The position numbers were made by a program, and so were the translations under genes. The notes beneath the pieces are model-generated. The model had not been told where the DNA came from. It worked only from the letters and a program-made list of their open reading frames with translations, and did not search any database. A DNA stretch of 64,000 nucleotides, from assembly GCF_028279465.1 (NCBI RefSeq), contig NZ_JANQNS010000003.1, positions 37,386 to 101,385 on the forward strand. Direction: 5' to 3'. Source of the DNA: Parasphingopyxis sp. Lineage in GTDB: Bacteria > Pseudomonadota > Alphaproteobacteria > Sphingomonadales > Sphingomonadaceae. Shown one piece after another: positions 1 to 8,854 of the stretch (the stretch's first letter is position 1; each line of letters starts with the position of its first letter).

Positions 1-100
1 ACTGGGCCGAGGCGGGGATGGGCATGAGAATCGCGCCTAGCGCGGCAACGAGAACCGCAATCGCTTTGGCGGATGGTCGGGATGCATTGATCCGGTGCAT
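1..100 (-). CDS. Secreted protein, N-terminal fragment (truncated by window edge)
   Basis: The ATG at 98-100 on the minus strand opens a frame that runs off the window after 33 residues. The translation begins MHRINASRPSAKAIAVLVAA and continues through a hydrophobic stretch to PASAQ, a typical Sec signal peptide with an Ala-x-Ala cleavage site. A purine-rich AAGGTAGGAA lies just upstream of the start. It is divergent from the SCO1-like gene, with about 60 bp between them. Only the signal peptide is visible, so the function cannot be assigned. Confidence 0.6.
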   Translation of the reverse strand, partial: MHRINASRPSAKAIAVLVAALGAILMPIPASAQ

Positions 101-159
101 GGAGTTCCTACCTTTAAACAGGGTCTCGAACCTACTTGTCTCTCGCCCCTTAGCAAAGC

Positions 160-780
160 ATGAATGGGCCCGCCATGAACGATCGCAAACCCGTGAAAAC
201 CGTTTTTTCGACATTGCTTCTGACCGGCCTTTTGGCCGCCTGTGCAGCTGGTTCCGAGGGTTCTGCCCCACCGCCACTCGAAGGCGCGGCGATCGGCGGG
301 GCCTTCGAGCTTGTCGACGAAAATGGCGAAACCGTGCGCGACACCGATTTCGCCGGGCAGAATCGCGTGATCTATTTCGGCTATGCCTTCTGCCCGGACG
401 TCTGCCCGGTCGATATGCAGAAACTCGGTCAGGCGATGCGCGTACTTGAAGAGCGCGATGCGGAGCTTGCGGAAACCATCACGCCGATCTTCATAAGCGT
501 CGACCCCGCGCGCGATACGCCGGAGGTGCTTGAAGAATTCACCAACAGCTTCCATCCGCGCATGGTCGGCCTGTCCGGGTCGCGCGAAGCGATTGACTCC
601 GCGGTCGAGCGCTATGGCGTCTATTATCAGCTCGGTGAGGATGACGGGTCAGGCAACTATCTCGTCGACCATAGCAACAATGCGATCCTGTTCGGGCCGG
701 AAGGCGAGCCGCTGGTGATCCTGCCGATTCAGGACAGCCCCGAGGCGATCGCCGATTCCCTGGCGGCCTGGGCGCGATAG
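160..780 (+). CDS. SCO1/SenC/PrrC-family copper chaperone lipoprotein
   Basis: A 206-residue thioredoxin-fold lipoprotein expected at the periplasmic face of the inner membrane. SCO proteins deliver copper to, or reduce thiols of, the CuA site of cytochrome c oxidase. A signal peptide ends in a lipobox (LLAAC, Cys28). The metal-binding CxxxC lies in FGYAFCPDVCP (Cys78, Cys82), and the conserved His is in the C-terminal LVDHSNN. Length fits the family. ATG codons at 160 and 175 are both possible starts, and neither has a strong Shine-Dalgarno. It leads a short plus-strand operon with the YcgN-like and YgjP-like genes. Confidence 0.9.
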   Translation: MNGPAMNDRKPVKTVFSTLLLTGLLAACAAGSEGSAPPPLEGAAIGGAFELVDENGETVRDTDFAGQNRVIYFGYAFCPDVCPVDMQKLGQAMRVLEERDAELAETITPIFISVDPARDTPEVLEEFTNSFHPRMVGLSGSREAIDSAVERYGVYYQLGEDDGSGNYLVDHSNNAILFGPEGEPLVILPIQDSPEAIADSLAAWAR

Positions 781-789
781 GCCGGTCCG

Positions 790-1224
790 TTGGCAGGCAA
801 TTTCTGGGAGACCAAAACGCTCGATCAGATGACGCGGACCGAATGGGAAGCGCTGTGCGATGGGTGCGGGAAATGCTGCCTCCACAAATTGCAGGATGAG
901 GAAACCGGCGCGCTGCAACCGACCAATGTCGCGTGCAAATTGCTCGATCTCGAAACCGCGCGCTGCACCGATTACAAACATCGCCGGATTCATGTGCCCG
1001 ATTGTCTGCGGTTGTCGGCACGCAAGATGAAAGACTTTCCCTGGCTACCGAGCACCTGCGCCTATCGCCTGCTGGCGCGCGGCGAGCCGCTGCCCGAATG
1101 GCACTATCTGGTCTGCGGCGACCGTGAGGCCGTGCACGCGGCGGGCGAATCCATCCGCGGGTGGACGGTTTCGGAGACCGAGGCCGGAGACCTTGAGCAT
1201 CATTGTGTCGACCGCGCGCTCTGA
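790..1224 (+). CDS. YcgN/YkgJ-type UPF0260 cysteine-cluster protein
   Basis: A 144-residue protein with the Cys-rich CDGCGKCCLHKL signature near residues 19-30 and further Cys residues downstream, typical of the UPF0260 (YcgN) family. Its biochemical role is not firmly known; the cysteines suggest metal or Fe-S binding. The TTG at 790 is chosen because the family's N-terminus (FWETKTLDQMT) precedes the first in-frame ATG at 829. The start is 9 bp after the SCO1 stop, so the two are probably co-transcribed, and the end overlaps the next gene. Confidence 0.85.
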   Translation: MAGNFWETKTLDQMTRTEWEALCDGCGKCCLHKLQDEETGALQPTNVACKLLDLETARCTDYKHRRIHVPDCLRLSARKMKDFPWLPSTCAYRLLARGEPLPEWHYLVCGDREAVHAAGESIRGWTVSETEAGDLEHHCVDRAL

Positions 1225-1921
1225 GCTGCTGTTTGAAGGCGGTGGGCATCGCCGCGCGCTGACCGTCAAACGTTATCCGCGCGCGCGATCCTTCCGGCTG
1301 CGAGTCGATCCGCGCGACGGGCGGGTGCTGCTCAGCATGCCGCAACGCGGCAGCATGGCCAAGGCGCGTCGATGGGCCGAAAGCCAGCGCGACTGGATCG
1401 AAGAACGGCTGGCGCAGCTGCCGCGCCCGCGCCCGATCGAAGCCAATGCACGGCTCCCCTATCGCGGCCGCGATGTCCATGTCGATTGGTCGCACGACTA
1501 TCCGCGTAAACCGGTGCTCGATGAGGATCGGTTGCAGCTCGGTGGGTCGCAAGAGGCGATTACGCGGCGCACACTGAACTGGCTTAAGGATGAGGCGCGC
1601 CGCATCCTGACCGAGGAAACCAATCTTTATGCAAAGCGGGCCGGGGTCGATGTTGCGCGTATCAGCATCGGCGATCCGCGCAGCCGCTGGGGCAGCTGCG
1701 CGTCATCCGGCAATATCCGCTACAGCTGGCGGCTTGTCATGGCGCCCGAGGCGGTGCTTTCCGCGACGGTCGCGCATGAGGTCGCGCATCGCGTCCATAT
1801 GGACCACAGTCCACAGTTTCATGCATTGGTTGCGGAGCTTTTCGGCCGCGATCCGGCGCCCGAACGCGCCTGGCTGCGCGATCATGGCACGGCGCTTTAT
1901 TGGGTCGGCTGCTCTTCCTGA
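1193..1921 (+). CDS. YgjP/M48-like zinc metallopeptidase (SprT-like domain, WLM type)
   Basis: A predicted 242-residue metal-dependent hydrolase of the YgjP (DUF45) family. The zinc motif HEVAHRVHMDHS lies in the C-terminal third with a downstream ALVAELF helix, and the family-typical RWGSCASSGNIRYSWRL is just before it. TTG at 1193 is taken as the start because GGAGA lies a few bases upstream; GTG at 1205 is an alternative. The 5' end overlaps the YcgN-like gene by 32 bp, indicating translational coupling. The 3' end overlaps the convergent penicillin-binding protein gene by 25 bp. The physiological substrate is unknown. Confidence 0.85.
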   Translation: MSIIVSTARSELLFEGGGHRRALTVKRYPRARSFRLRVDPRDGRVLLSMPQRGSMAKARRWAESQRDWIEERLAQLPRPRPIEANARLPYRGRDVHVDWSHDYPRKPVLDEDRLQLGGSQEAITRRTLNWLKDEARRILTEETNLYAKRAGVDVARISIGDPRSRWGSCASSGNIRYSWRLVMAPEAVLSATVAHEVAHRVHMDHSPQFHALVAELFGRDPAPERAWLRDHGTALYWVGCSS

Positions 1922-4011
1922 GACCGGATGGCCGGCGCGGGTTCGCGATCGTCACGCGACGGTGCGTTGTCGCGCTCCCGCTCCGCACGCCGGTCGCCCT
2001 CGCTGCGGCGTAGCACCTCGTCGAGCCATTCCTCGTCCATATTGCCGGGCCCGCTGCCGTCTTCATAGCGCCGGTCCTCGCCGTAAATGTCGGGCGCCGG
2101 GATCGGCATGCCATTCTCATCGACAAATATCTCGTCGGCATAGGGATCGCCGAAATAGGCGTCATCCTCGCCTTCGAGCCGCCATTCGGGGAGCGTGACC
2201 TCGGTGTCGAATTCCTCGACCGGCCGGTTGGATACCGCATAGCGCATGAAATCGGCAAAAGCGCGGGCCGGCGCGCGTCCACCCTGCAGCCCGGCGACGC
2301 GGCGGGCATCGTCGCGCCCCATCCAGACGGCCGTGGTGAGGCCTGATGAAAAGCCGACGAACCAGCCATCGCGATTGGAGCTTGTCGTCCCTGTCTTGCC
2401 GGCAACCGGCCGGCCGATTTGCGCGGCGCGGCCCGTGCCCGTTGCAACCGCCGTTTGCAGAAGGTCTGTCATCTCGGCCGCGACATAGGGTGCGACGAGC
2501 ACGCGCGATTGATCGATTTCGGCGCGGTACAGCTCCACCTCTTCGCGCGTGTCGGGATCCTCCATCGTTACCCGAACGATGCCATAGGGTTCGACTGCCG
2601 TGCCGCCCGCATGCACGGACGCGAAGGCGCGCGCCATGTCGATGACGCGCACGTCGGACGTGCCGAGCACCATGGAGGGGTGCGTGTTGATCGGCGTCGT
2701 TATCCCGAAACGCTGCGCCATATTCGCGACCGTATGCAGCCCGACTTCCGCGCCGAGTTGCGCCGCGACCGTATTGACCGAATAGGCGAAGGCCGAGCGG
2801 ACATCCATTTCCCCGGAAAAGCGCCCGGAGCTGTTACGCGGCTGCCAGCCGTTCCAGTCGATCGGCTCGTCCACCACCCGATCGCTCGGCGTATAGCCAT
2901 TTTCGAGCGCGGCCAGATAGACGAACAGCTTCCAGGCCGAGCCTGGCTGGCGTACGGCCGTAACGGCCCGATTATAGTTGGAGGTGACGTAATCCGTCCC
3001 GCCGACCATGGCGCGCACCGCGCCGTCGCGATCCAGCGACACAAGAGCGGCCTGCGCGCCTTCGGGCGTATGGGCGCGCACTGAGTTTACCGCCTGCGCC
3101 TGCATATCGAGATCGAGCGTCGTCCAGACATCGATCGGCGCACGCGTCTCGTCGATCAACAGGTCGAGCTGGTTGAGCGTCCAGTCGGTGAAATAGCGTA
3201 CCGAATTGCGGCGTGGCTGCGGCGCGAGGGCGACATCGTTCGGTGCGGCTGCGGCGGCTTCGCTCGCCCCGATCCGGCCGGTTTCGACCATCAGATCGAG
3301 CACGACGCCGGCCCGGCCGATCGCCGCCTGCGCATCGGCGGTCGGCGAATAGCGAGACGGCGCTTTCACCAGGCCCGCGATCACGGCGGCTTCCGACAGA
3401 TCGAGGTCGCGCGCCGTATGGCCGAAAAAGCGCCGCGAGGCCGCGTCGATGCCATAGGCGCCGCCGCCGAAATAGACGCGGTTCAGATAGAGTTCGAGTA
3501 TCTGGTCCTTCGTAAAAGTGCGCTCCATCGCGAGCGCGAGGATGATCTCGCGTATCTTGCGGCCGAAGGTGCGCGTATTGGTGAGGAACAGGTTACGCGC
3601 GAGCTGCTGCGTGATGGTCGAGCCGCCCTGCACCCAACTGCCACGCTCGATCCGCACGCGTACGGAGCGCGCAATCCCGATCGGATCGACGCCGATATGG
3701 CTTTCGAAGCGCCGGTCCTCGACCGAGATCATCGCATCGCGCATGATCTCCGGAATCTCGTCGTGACGCAGCCATTGGCCGTAGCTCGGACCCATCGCGA
3801 AAATTACCGTGCCGTCAGCGGCATGCACACGCACGGTTTGCCCGTTGGGCGATGATTGCAAAGTCTCGAAATCGGGCAGCGAGGACATGGCGATGCCGAC
3901 CGCCACCGCGAGCGCGACAATGCCCAGAAATGTCGCATACAGGCCGAACTTGATCAGCCCGATCGTGATGCGCCAGACTGGCCCGCGCGTCTTTGCTCGA
4001 GATGCCGCCAT
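1897..4011 (-). CDS. Class A penicillin-binding protein (transglycosylase/transpeptidase, PBP1 type)
   Basis: A bifunctional inner-membrane peptidoglycan synthase of 704 residues. After a short cytoplasmic tail (AASRAKTRGPVWRI) and one membrane helix comes a GT51 domain with the catalytic-glutamate motif SVEDRRFESHIGVD and GGSTITQQLARNLFL. The transpeptidase domain has the SxxK serine (GSAWK), the SxN motif (YSVNT) and KTGTTSSNRDGW. The C-terminal tail is acidic and Pro/Arg-rich. The ATG at 4009-4011 is preferred over an upstream TTG at 4060 because AGGG lies upstream and it places the membrane segment normally. Which PBP1 subclass it belongs to cannot be settled by eye. Confidence 0.93.
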   Translation of the reverse strand: MAASRAKTRGPVWRITIGLIKFGLYATFLGIVALAVAVGIAMSSLPDFETLQSSPNGQTVRVHAADGTVIFAMGPSYGQWLRHDEIPEIMRDAMISVEDRRFESHIGVDPIGIARSVRVRIERGSWVQGGSTITQQLARNLFLTNTRTFGRKIREIILALAMERTFTKDQILELYLNRVYFGGGAYGIDAASRRFFGHTARDLDLSEAAVIAGLVKAPSRYSPTADAQAAIGRAGVVLDLMVETGRIGASEAAAAAPNDVALAPQPRRNSVRYFTDWTLNQLDLLIDETRAPIDVWTTLDLDMQAQAVNSVRAHTPEGAQAALVSLDRDGAVRAMVGGTDYVTSNYNRAVTAVRQPGSAWKLFVYLAALENGYTPSDRVVDEPIDWNGWQPRNSSGRFSGEMDVRSAFAYSVNTVAAQLGAEVGLHTVANMAQRFGITTPINTHPSMVLGTSDVRVIDMARAFASVHAGGTAVEPYGIVRVTMEDPDTREEVELYRAEIDQSRVLVAPYVAAEMTDLLQTAVATGTGRAAQIGRPVAGKTGTTSSNRDGWFVGFSSGLTTAVWMGRDDARRVAGLQGGRAPARAFADFMRYAVSNRPVEEFDTEVTLPEWRLEGEDDAYFGDPYADEIFVDENGMPIPAPDIYGEDRRYEDGSGPGNMDEEWLDEVLRRSEGDRRAERERDNAPSRDDREPAPAIRSQEEQPTQ

Positions 4012-4122
4012 GTCGATTGTCAGCCCTATGCGCGAACCCAGCCCGTCACAAGCGCCCAATGCGGCTGAATGTGGGCTGAATCAGCCGGATTCTAGCCGGT
4101 CGCTACTCAGGCTGCTAAAGCG

Positions 4123-4524
4123 TCAATCCGTATCGGACGGACGGAACTCGAGCGCCAGGCTGTTCATGCAGTAACGCAGTCCGGTCGGCGGTGGGCCGTC
4201 CGGGAAGACATGGCCGAGATGGCCGCCGCAGCGCGCGCAGCGGCATTCGGTCCGCACCATGCCGTGGCTCATATCGCGATGGTCGGTAACAACCTCGTCG
4301 TTCACCGGCTGGGTAAAGCTCGGCCAGCCCGATCCGCTGTCATACTTGGTTTTGCTCTCGAACAATTTGAGACCGCAGCCCGCGCACAGATAATCGCCGG
4401 CCTCGTGATTATCGTAGAGATCGCCGGCAAAGGCGGGTTCCGTGCCGCCCTCACGCAACACATGATAGCGTTCGGGCGTCAGACGGTCGCGCCATTCGGC
4501 GTCGCTAAGTTCGAGCTTTTCCAT
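4123..4524 (-). CDS. msrB: Peptide-methionine (R)-S-oxide reductase MsrB
   Basis: A 133-residue enzyme that reduces the R-epimer of methionine sulfoxide in oxidised proteins. It has two zinc-binding CxxC pairs (CAGC and CARC), the substrate-site motif [17 protein letters not shown], and the catalytic Cys in RYCMNS. The ATG at 4522-4524 gives family-typical length. It starts 31 bp after the stop of the FAD oxidoreductase on the same strand, so it may be the last gene of the polyketide operon. The PBP gene follows 111 bp further on. Confidence 0.95.
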   Translation of the reverse strand: MEKLELSDAEWRDRLTPERYHVLREGGTEPAFAGDLYDNHEAGDYLCAGCGLKLFESKTKYDSGSGWPSFTQPVNDEVVTDHRDMSHGMVRTECRCARCGGHLGHVFPDGPPPTGLRYCMNSLALEFRPSDTD

Positions 4525-4555
4525 GGGCCAGATATGGGCGGCGGACTGTGCCCGA

Positions 4556-5653
4556 TCAAGCGCGAATACGGGTCGCCGCGCCGAGCATATCGACAAAACC
4601 GGGCACCGCGCCCAGCCGGAGTGCATGACGGGCAAGGCGCGGTCGGTCGGCCAGCGTCTTGAGAGCCGAGGCGAACGCGATCGGCCGTTTCGCGGTGCGT
4701 GCGAAATCCCGCTGGAACGCAATTGCACCCTTTGGGCCTTTTTCGAGATAGGCGTCGGCCGCAGCTCTTCCGCTGGCCAGCGCAATGCCGATGCCTTCGC
4801 CGGCCAGCGACGGGATGACGGCGGCCTGATCGCCGATCCGGAACACGCCCGCCATCCCCTCGCGCATCCGCCAACCATAGGGCACGCGGCTGATGGCATC
4901 GGCCGTATCCGGCAGAGCTTCGCCGTCCAGTCGCCTCCCCAAAAACGGCGATTCCAAGCCAATTTCTTTCAGCAACTGCATTGGATCACCGTCCGCATCG
5001 CGCAGCCGCGAGCGGCGCACCGCCACGCACAAATTGGCGCTGCCATCCTCTTGCAGCAAAAGGCCGGCATAGCCGTGCCGGAACAGATGCATTTCGATGA
5101 TGCCGTTGATTGTTGCGGACAAGCGCTCGGACGGAACGATCCGATAACGCAGACCCATCCATGGGTCGGCGTCACGCTTCGCAACCGGACGCTTCAATCC
5201 GCGCAGCTCATATTTGCCTGTGGCAAGAAACAGGGCGTCGGAGGCCATGTCTTCGCCATTGGCAAGTTTGACTGTGCCAGCCGCATCGGCGCTTCTGAGC
5301 GCCACGCCGCGCCGGATATCGGCTCCCGCCGCTTCCGCAGCGCTCAGCAACACGCTGTCTAGCCGGTACCGGGAGAGGCCGATGCCGGAGCGCGGCAGGC
5401 GCACGATGCGGGATTGCCCACCGGCATAGAGTCCGACCCGGTTGATCGGATGGCCGCCCAGACGATCCCGATCGATTCCGATGGCATCGAGCGTATCCAG
5501 CGTCTGCCAGCTCAGAAAACCGCCGCACAATAGGTCCGGCGTCTCTGCATGGCGCTCGATGAGAATCGGCTCGCCGCCGCCGCGCGCCAGCGTCAGCGCG
5601 GCGGTCAGTCCCGCCGGGCCGCCACCTGCGATCAATGCAGCCGTTCGACGCAT
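4556..5653 (-). CDS. FAD-dependent oxidoreductase/hydroxylase of the polyketide operon
   Basis: A 365-residue flavoprotein related to the UbiH/geranylgeranyl-reductase group. It has an N-terminal Rossmann [17 protein letters not shown] for FAD, a family-type [25 protein letters not shown] near the second FAD contact, and no signal peptide. The ATG at 5651-5653 overlaps the end of the methyltransferase gene by 22 bp, so translation is probably coupled. In Streptomyces srs-type loci a flavoprotein of this kind hydroxylates an alkylresorcinol made by the adjacent type III PKS. That role is inferred here from context, not proven. Confidence 0.82.
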   Translation of the reverse strand: MRRTAALIAGGGPAGLTAALTLARGGGEPILIERHAETPDLLCGGFLSWQTLDTLDAIGIDRDRLGGHPINRVGLYAGGQSRIVRLPRSGIGLSRYRLDSVLLSAAEAAGADIRRGVALRSADAAGTVKLANGEDMASDALFLATGKYELRGLKRPVAKRDADPWMGLRYRIVPSERLSATINGIIEMHLFRHGYAGLLLQEDGSANLCVAVRRSRLRDADGDPMQLLKEIGLESPFLGRRLDGEALPDTADAISRVPYGWRMREGMAGVFRIGDQAAVIPSLAGEGIGIALASGRAAADAYLEKGPKGAIAFQRDFARTAKRPIAFASALKTLADRPRLARHALRLGAVPGFVDMLGAATRIRA

Positions 5654-6324
5654 AGCCTGAACGGAAAGCGACGTACGACGCTGGCAGCGCCATCCGCGAT
5701 TCCGGCTTCTTCGAGGATGGGTGCCCATTCGCCCGGGCGATAGCTGCGCGCGATGGAAAGCTGGCCGTCGGCGCGGACGATCGGATGCCAGCCCATCAGC
5801 CGTGCGAGCAGTGGATAACCGAAATGGGAGAGTGGATGACGATGCAGATCGTTTACCAGCCAGCCGGTCCGCGCATGCGTTTCCATATAGTAGAGAAAGG
5901 CGATCAGCTCGTCATGCGTCATATGATGCGCGACGAGATTGGAAATAACGAAATCCGCGGGTTCGCAATCCGCATAGTCTCCCGTGCGATACTCGATATC
6001 CAATTCCGCGGGCGTCAGCGCCTCGGCCGCGGCCTTGCTCTTGGGGTTGAGATCGATGCCTGTGAGCCGCGCCTCGCGCCCGGTCTTCGCCGCCCATCGC
6101 GCGATAGCGCGCAACATGCCGCCGCCGCCATAGCCGACATCGAGCAGGGTGAAGCGGTCGCGGCCGCGTATCGCGCGTTTCAGAAAGGCGAGGGTCGGGC
6201 GCGCCGACAAGGTCCAGTAATTCGCTTTTTCGAGGTCTGTGAGCACTGCGGCGTAAATGTCCGGCGCCAGGCCAGGCGCATCCATTTGCTCTTCGGCAAT
6301 CGCGCGTTGTGCCAGATTCGCCAT
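5632..6324 (-). CDS. Class I SAM-dependent methyltransferase of the polyketide operon
   Basis: A soluble methyltransferase of 230 residues. SAM motif I is LLDVGYGGGGMLRA near residues 60-73, with an acidic ribose contact in LTGIDLNPKS and a post-motif DFVISNLVAHH. The ATG at 6322-6324 sits in a TGATG overlap with the stop of the PKS gene; an in-frame GTG one codon upstream is possible. Its position between the PKS and the flavin enzyme suggests that it methylates the polyketide product. Substrate and O- versus C-methylation cannot be read from sequence. Confidence 0.82.
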   Translation of the reverse strand: MANLAQRAIAEEQMDAPGLAPDIYAAVLTDLEKANYWTLSARPTLAFLKRAIRGRDRFTLLDVGYGGGGMLRAIARWAAKTGREARLTGIDLNPKSKAAAEALTPAELDIEYRTGDYADCEPADFVISNLVAHHMTHDELIAFLYYMETHARTGWLVNDLHRHPLSHFGYPLLARLMGWHPIVRADGQLSIARSYRPGEWAPILEEAGIADGAASVVRRFPFRLCVERLH

Positions 6325-7403
6325 CACGCGCTGCTGTAGCGGAAGCCCTCGGCCGCAAGCCCGGGTCCGAAGGCGATGGCTATCCCATTATCGACGGGCG
6401 GCCCCTGCATGACCCGCTGGAGCGCGAACATCAGCGTCGCTGACGACATATTGCCTTTCTCGCGCAAAATGGTGCGTGAATGATTCAGCGCATCCGGGCC
6501 GATATCCAGCCCCTTCTCGACCGCGTCGAGGATCGAACGCCCGCCGCCATGCACCGCCCAGCTATCGATGCCATCGAGACCGGCGCCATTGCAGATCGCA
6601 GATCGTAGATCGGACTGCGCCAGCGCGTCGCCGAGCCGGCCCGGCACTTCGCCGGAAAGATGCATGGCGAAACCGGTATCGCCGACATGCCATTGAATCA
6701 GGGCTTCGGAATCGGGGAGCGTCGCCGCAAATTGGCCGTCTATGGCTAGGCCTTGTGCATCGGCGCTGACGATTGCCGCAGCGGCGCCATCGCCAAAGAG
6801 CAGCATTGCGAGGAGCGGCTCGAGCGAATCCTCGGGCTGGAGATGGAGTGTCGAGAGCTCCGTGGCGATCACGAGAACCCGGGCTTCGGGCTCGGAGCGC
6901 ACGATATGATAGGCGGTGCGCAAGGCCGTGACCGCGCCATAACAGCCCATGAAACCGACCAAAACTCGTTCGACCGCGCCGGAAAGGCCCAGTTTCCGGG
7001 CGACGAGCTGATCCAGCCCCGGGGCGGTAAAACCGGTGCAGCTTGCGACGACGAGATGCGAGATAGAAGCCGGATCGAGCGTTTCAGGCAGGTTTCCAAC
7101 GGCTTTCAGGGCGAGTTCAGGCGCGGCCTGCGCATAATGCTGCATTCGCGCCGATGTTGGCGGCATGCCTTGGGCGTAAAACCCTTCCGGACTGACCGGT
7201 GAGCCGCCATTCGCGCCGCGCGGCAGCACGGACCAGCGATGATCGATGCCCGAGCGCTCCACCATTCGCGAGAAAACCGCCTGTTCGCGCGGATCGGACA
7301 ATTGCTCCCCGGCCCATCCGATAAAGGCTTCATGGATGTCATGATCGGGCGTTGCCGCGCCGATGGCGTTGATATGGGGCGTGGGTATCGGCACAGGGTC
7401 CAT
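6324..7403 (-). CDS. Type III polyketide synthase (chalcone synthase-like)
   Basis: A homodimeric thiolase-fold enzyme that extends an acyl-CoA with malonyl-CoA and cyclises the chain to a resorcinol, pyrone or similar ring. The catalytic triad is visible: Cys in VVASCTGFTAPG (residue 122 from this start), His in WAVHGGGRS (285) and Asn in KGNMSSATLMF (318). Length of 359 residues fits bacterial members. The start is uncertain: ATG at 7439 gives 371 residues, while GAGGG lies directly before ATG 7403 and nine bases before GTG 7394. It heads a minus-strand operon divergent from the chaperone-usher locus. A long-chain alkylresorcinol or alkylpyrone product is inferred. Confidence 0.92.
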   Translation of the reverse strand: MDPVPIPTPHINAIGAATPDHDIHEAFIGWAGEQLSDPREQAVFSRMVERSGIDHRWSVLPRGANGGSPVSPEGFYAQGMPPTSARMQHYAQAAPELALKAVGNLPETLDPASISHLVVASCTGFTAPGLDQLVARKLGLSGAVERVLVGFMGCYGAVTALRTAYHIVRSEPEARVLVIATELSTLHLQPEDSLEPLLAMLLFGDGAAAAIVSADAQGLAIDGQFAATLPDSEALIQWHVGDTGFAMHLSGEVPGRLGDALAQSDLRSAICNGAGLDGIDSWAVHGGGRSILDAVEKGLDIGPDALNHSRTILREKGNMSSATLMFALQRVMQGPPVDNGIAIAFGPGLAAEGFRYSSA

Positions 7404-7495
7404 CCCTCGTAATCGACGCCGCGCCGATGGGGAAGCCATGACCGGGCGATTTGAATGTTAACGATATATTGATTGGTTAACGGCGAAAAAGGGGT

Positions 7496-8026
7496 ATGGC
7501 TCGCCCATATTTCATTTTGCCGCTGCTTTTGGGCGGAATAGGGGTTTTCGCGGCGCCGATGGACGCTGCAGCGCAAGGCGTTTGCCGGCTCTGCGACGAT
7601 GCCGACCCTATCATGGCGCGCGACAGGCCGTCGCGCCCGCTCCACATTGATATCGATACGGGGCTCGATTTCGATCGCATGGCGCTGATCGATTATCGGG
7701 GCGGCCAGGCCGAGATCGATCCGCAGACAGGTCAGCGGCGGCTGACGCGCCTGCTCGATCTGGGCGGCATGGCGATGCGCGGCACCGTAACGATCCGCGG
7801 CGAGCCGGGCCGGGCGATTCGCGTCGACTTGCCCGAAGAGGTCATTTTGCGCGCACCGGGCGGGCGCCGGGTGGAGTTGCGCGATATGCACAGCGATCTG
7901 CCGGCGCAGCCGCGCATCGGCAGCGACGGATATCTGCGCTTTTCCTTTGGCGGCCGGATCGATGTCGATGGCACGGATGTCGGCCGTTTCCGCGGCCGCA
8001 TGCGGATCAGTGCCGAATATGAGTGA
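7496..8026 (+). CDS. DUF4402-type secreted pilin-like protein
   Basis: A 176-residue protein with a signal peptide ending near AAPMDAAAQG, then a Cys pair (CRLC). The all-beta body (LDFDRMALIDY, GMAMRGTVTIRGEPGRAIRV, LRFSFGGRIDVDGT) resembles the DUF4402 domain found in surface and pilus subunits of sphingomonads. The ATG at 7496 has a good AAAAAGGGG ribosome binding site. It is the first gene of the chaperone-usher locus. It could be a minor or tip subunit, but this is inferred from position and fold only. Confidence 0.72.
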   Translation: MARPYFILPLLLGGIGVFAAPMDAAAQGVCRLCDDADPIMARDRPSRPLHIDIDTGLDFDRMALIDYRGGQAEIDPQTGQRRLTRLLDLGGMAMRGTVTIRGEPGRAIRVDLPEEVILRAPGGRRVELRDMHSDLPAQPRIGSDGYLRFSFGGRIDVDGTDVGRFRGRMRISAEYE

Positions 8027-8040
8027 TCGGCGCGCAAAGC

Positions 8041-8057
8041 GTTAAAGCGCCTTTAAC
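8041..8057 (+). promoter_or_regulatory. Candidate CtrA binding site upstream of the major pilin gene
   Basis: The 17-mer GTTAAAGCGCCTTTAAC is a perfect 7-3-7 inverted repeat. It also matches the alphaproteobacterial CtrA consensus TTAA-N7-TTAAC exactly: TTAA at 8042-8045 and 8053-8056, with seven bases between. It lies about 110 bp upstream of the pilin start. A looser TTAA-N7-TTGA pair lies at 7458-7472, upstream of the first gene of the locus. CtrA control is inferred from the motif. Confidence 0.5.
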
Positions 8058-8165
8058 CATAAGCCTTTGCCTTATCTGAAACATGTCTCGCCAAAAGGGA
8101 TGCTGAATGGCGCGGGGGACACGTTCCGTTCAAGACATTTCGGAAAGTGGAAAAGGGACTATCTA

Positions 8166-8660
8166 ATGAAAAAGCTTATCACCGTTTTCGCGGCTGGCGC
8201 CGCGATGGCTTCGTTCGGTTCGGCCGCTAACGCCGCGACCGCTACGGCCGATGCGACCGCTGAAATCCTGCAGCAGGTGCAGATCAGCAAAACCGCTGAC
8301 CTCAACTTTGGCACGATCGTTCCGGACGATACGAACGCTGCGACGGTTTCGGTGGCGGCTAACTCGGCTGGTACGCGCAACTGCGGCGGTCTGACCTGTG
8401 CTGGTGCCGCTTCCGTGTCGTCGGCTGCGTTCGACGTAACCGGTGCCAACGGCCTCAATGTCGATGTCGCGCTGAGCGGCCTGACGTCGCTGACCAGCGG
8501 TTCGAACAGCATGCCGATTTCGCTCAACGCCTCGTCGACGACGCTGGCGATGACCGGTTCGGCTGTTGCTCTCTATGTGGGTGGCGATCTGACGGTTGCG
8601 GCGAACCAGCCGGCCGGCACCTATGACGGTACCTTCACGGTGACCGCCGACTATCAGTAA
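8166..8660 (+). CDS. DUF4402 domain major pilin-like subunit
   Basis: A 164-residue secreted protein. The signal peptide starts MKKLITVFAAGAAMASFGSA and ends ANA; the mature part is rich in Ala, Thr and Ser, with the DUF4402 hallmark DLNFGTIVPDD near residue 42 and a C-terminal DGTFTVTADYQ strand. Two Cys residues (NCGGLTC) could form a disulfide. The ATG at 8166 has an AAGGGA ribosome binding site. A strong terminator follows directly, which would make this the most abundant product of the locus. It is probably the main structural subunit handled by the chaperone and usher downstream. Confidence 0.82.
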   Translation: MKKLITVFAAGAAMASFGSAANAATATADATAEILQQVQISKTADLNFGTIVPDDTNAATVSVAANSAGTRNCGGLTCAGAASVSSAAFDVTGANGLNVDVALSGLTSLTSGSNSMPISLNASSTTLAMTGSAVALYVGGDLTVAANQPAGTYDGTFTVTADYQ

Positions 8661-8702
8661 AATCGAATAGCCCGCGCCAGGCGGGCATCGATCTGAACCT
8701 CG

Positions 8703-8733
8703 CCCGGCAGCGCTTCTGCGCTGCCGGGTTTTT
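8703..8733 (+). terminator. Rho-independent terminator after the pilin gene
   Basis: An 11-bp perfect stem, CCCGGCAGCGC (8703-8713) with GCGCTGCCGGG (8718-8728), with a four-base loop and a TTTTT tail. It lies 42 bp after the pilin stop and 120 bp before the chaperone start, so it probably limits read-through and keeps pilin transcripts in excess over chaperone and usher. Confidence 0.88.
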
Positions 8734-8854
8734 CTTTGGAAAACCGCCAATCCTTGACGGAAAAGTAACCAGTTTTTGCAAGATTCGCTGAGGATTTCCG
8801 GGGGGACTTCGCATCGCTGCGACACCCTCGGTCTGTGCTCAGACGGAGAAGGTT

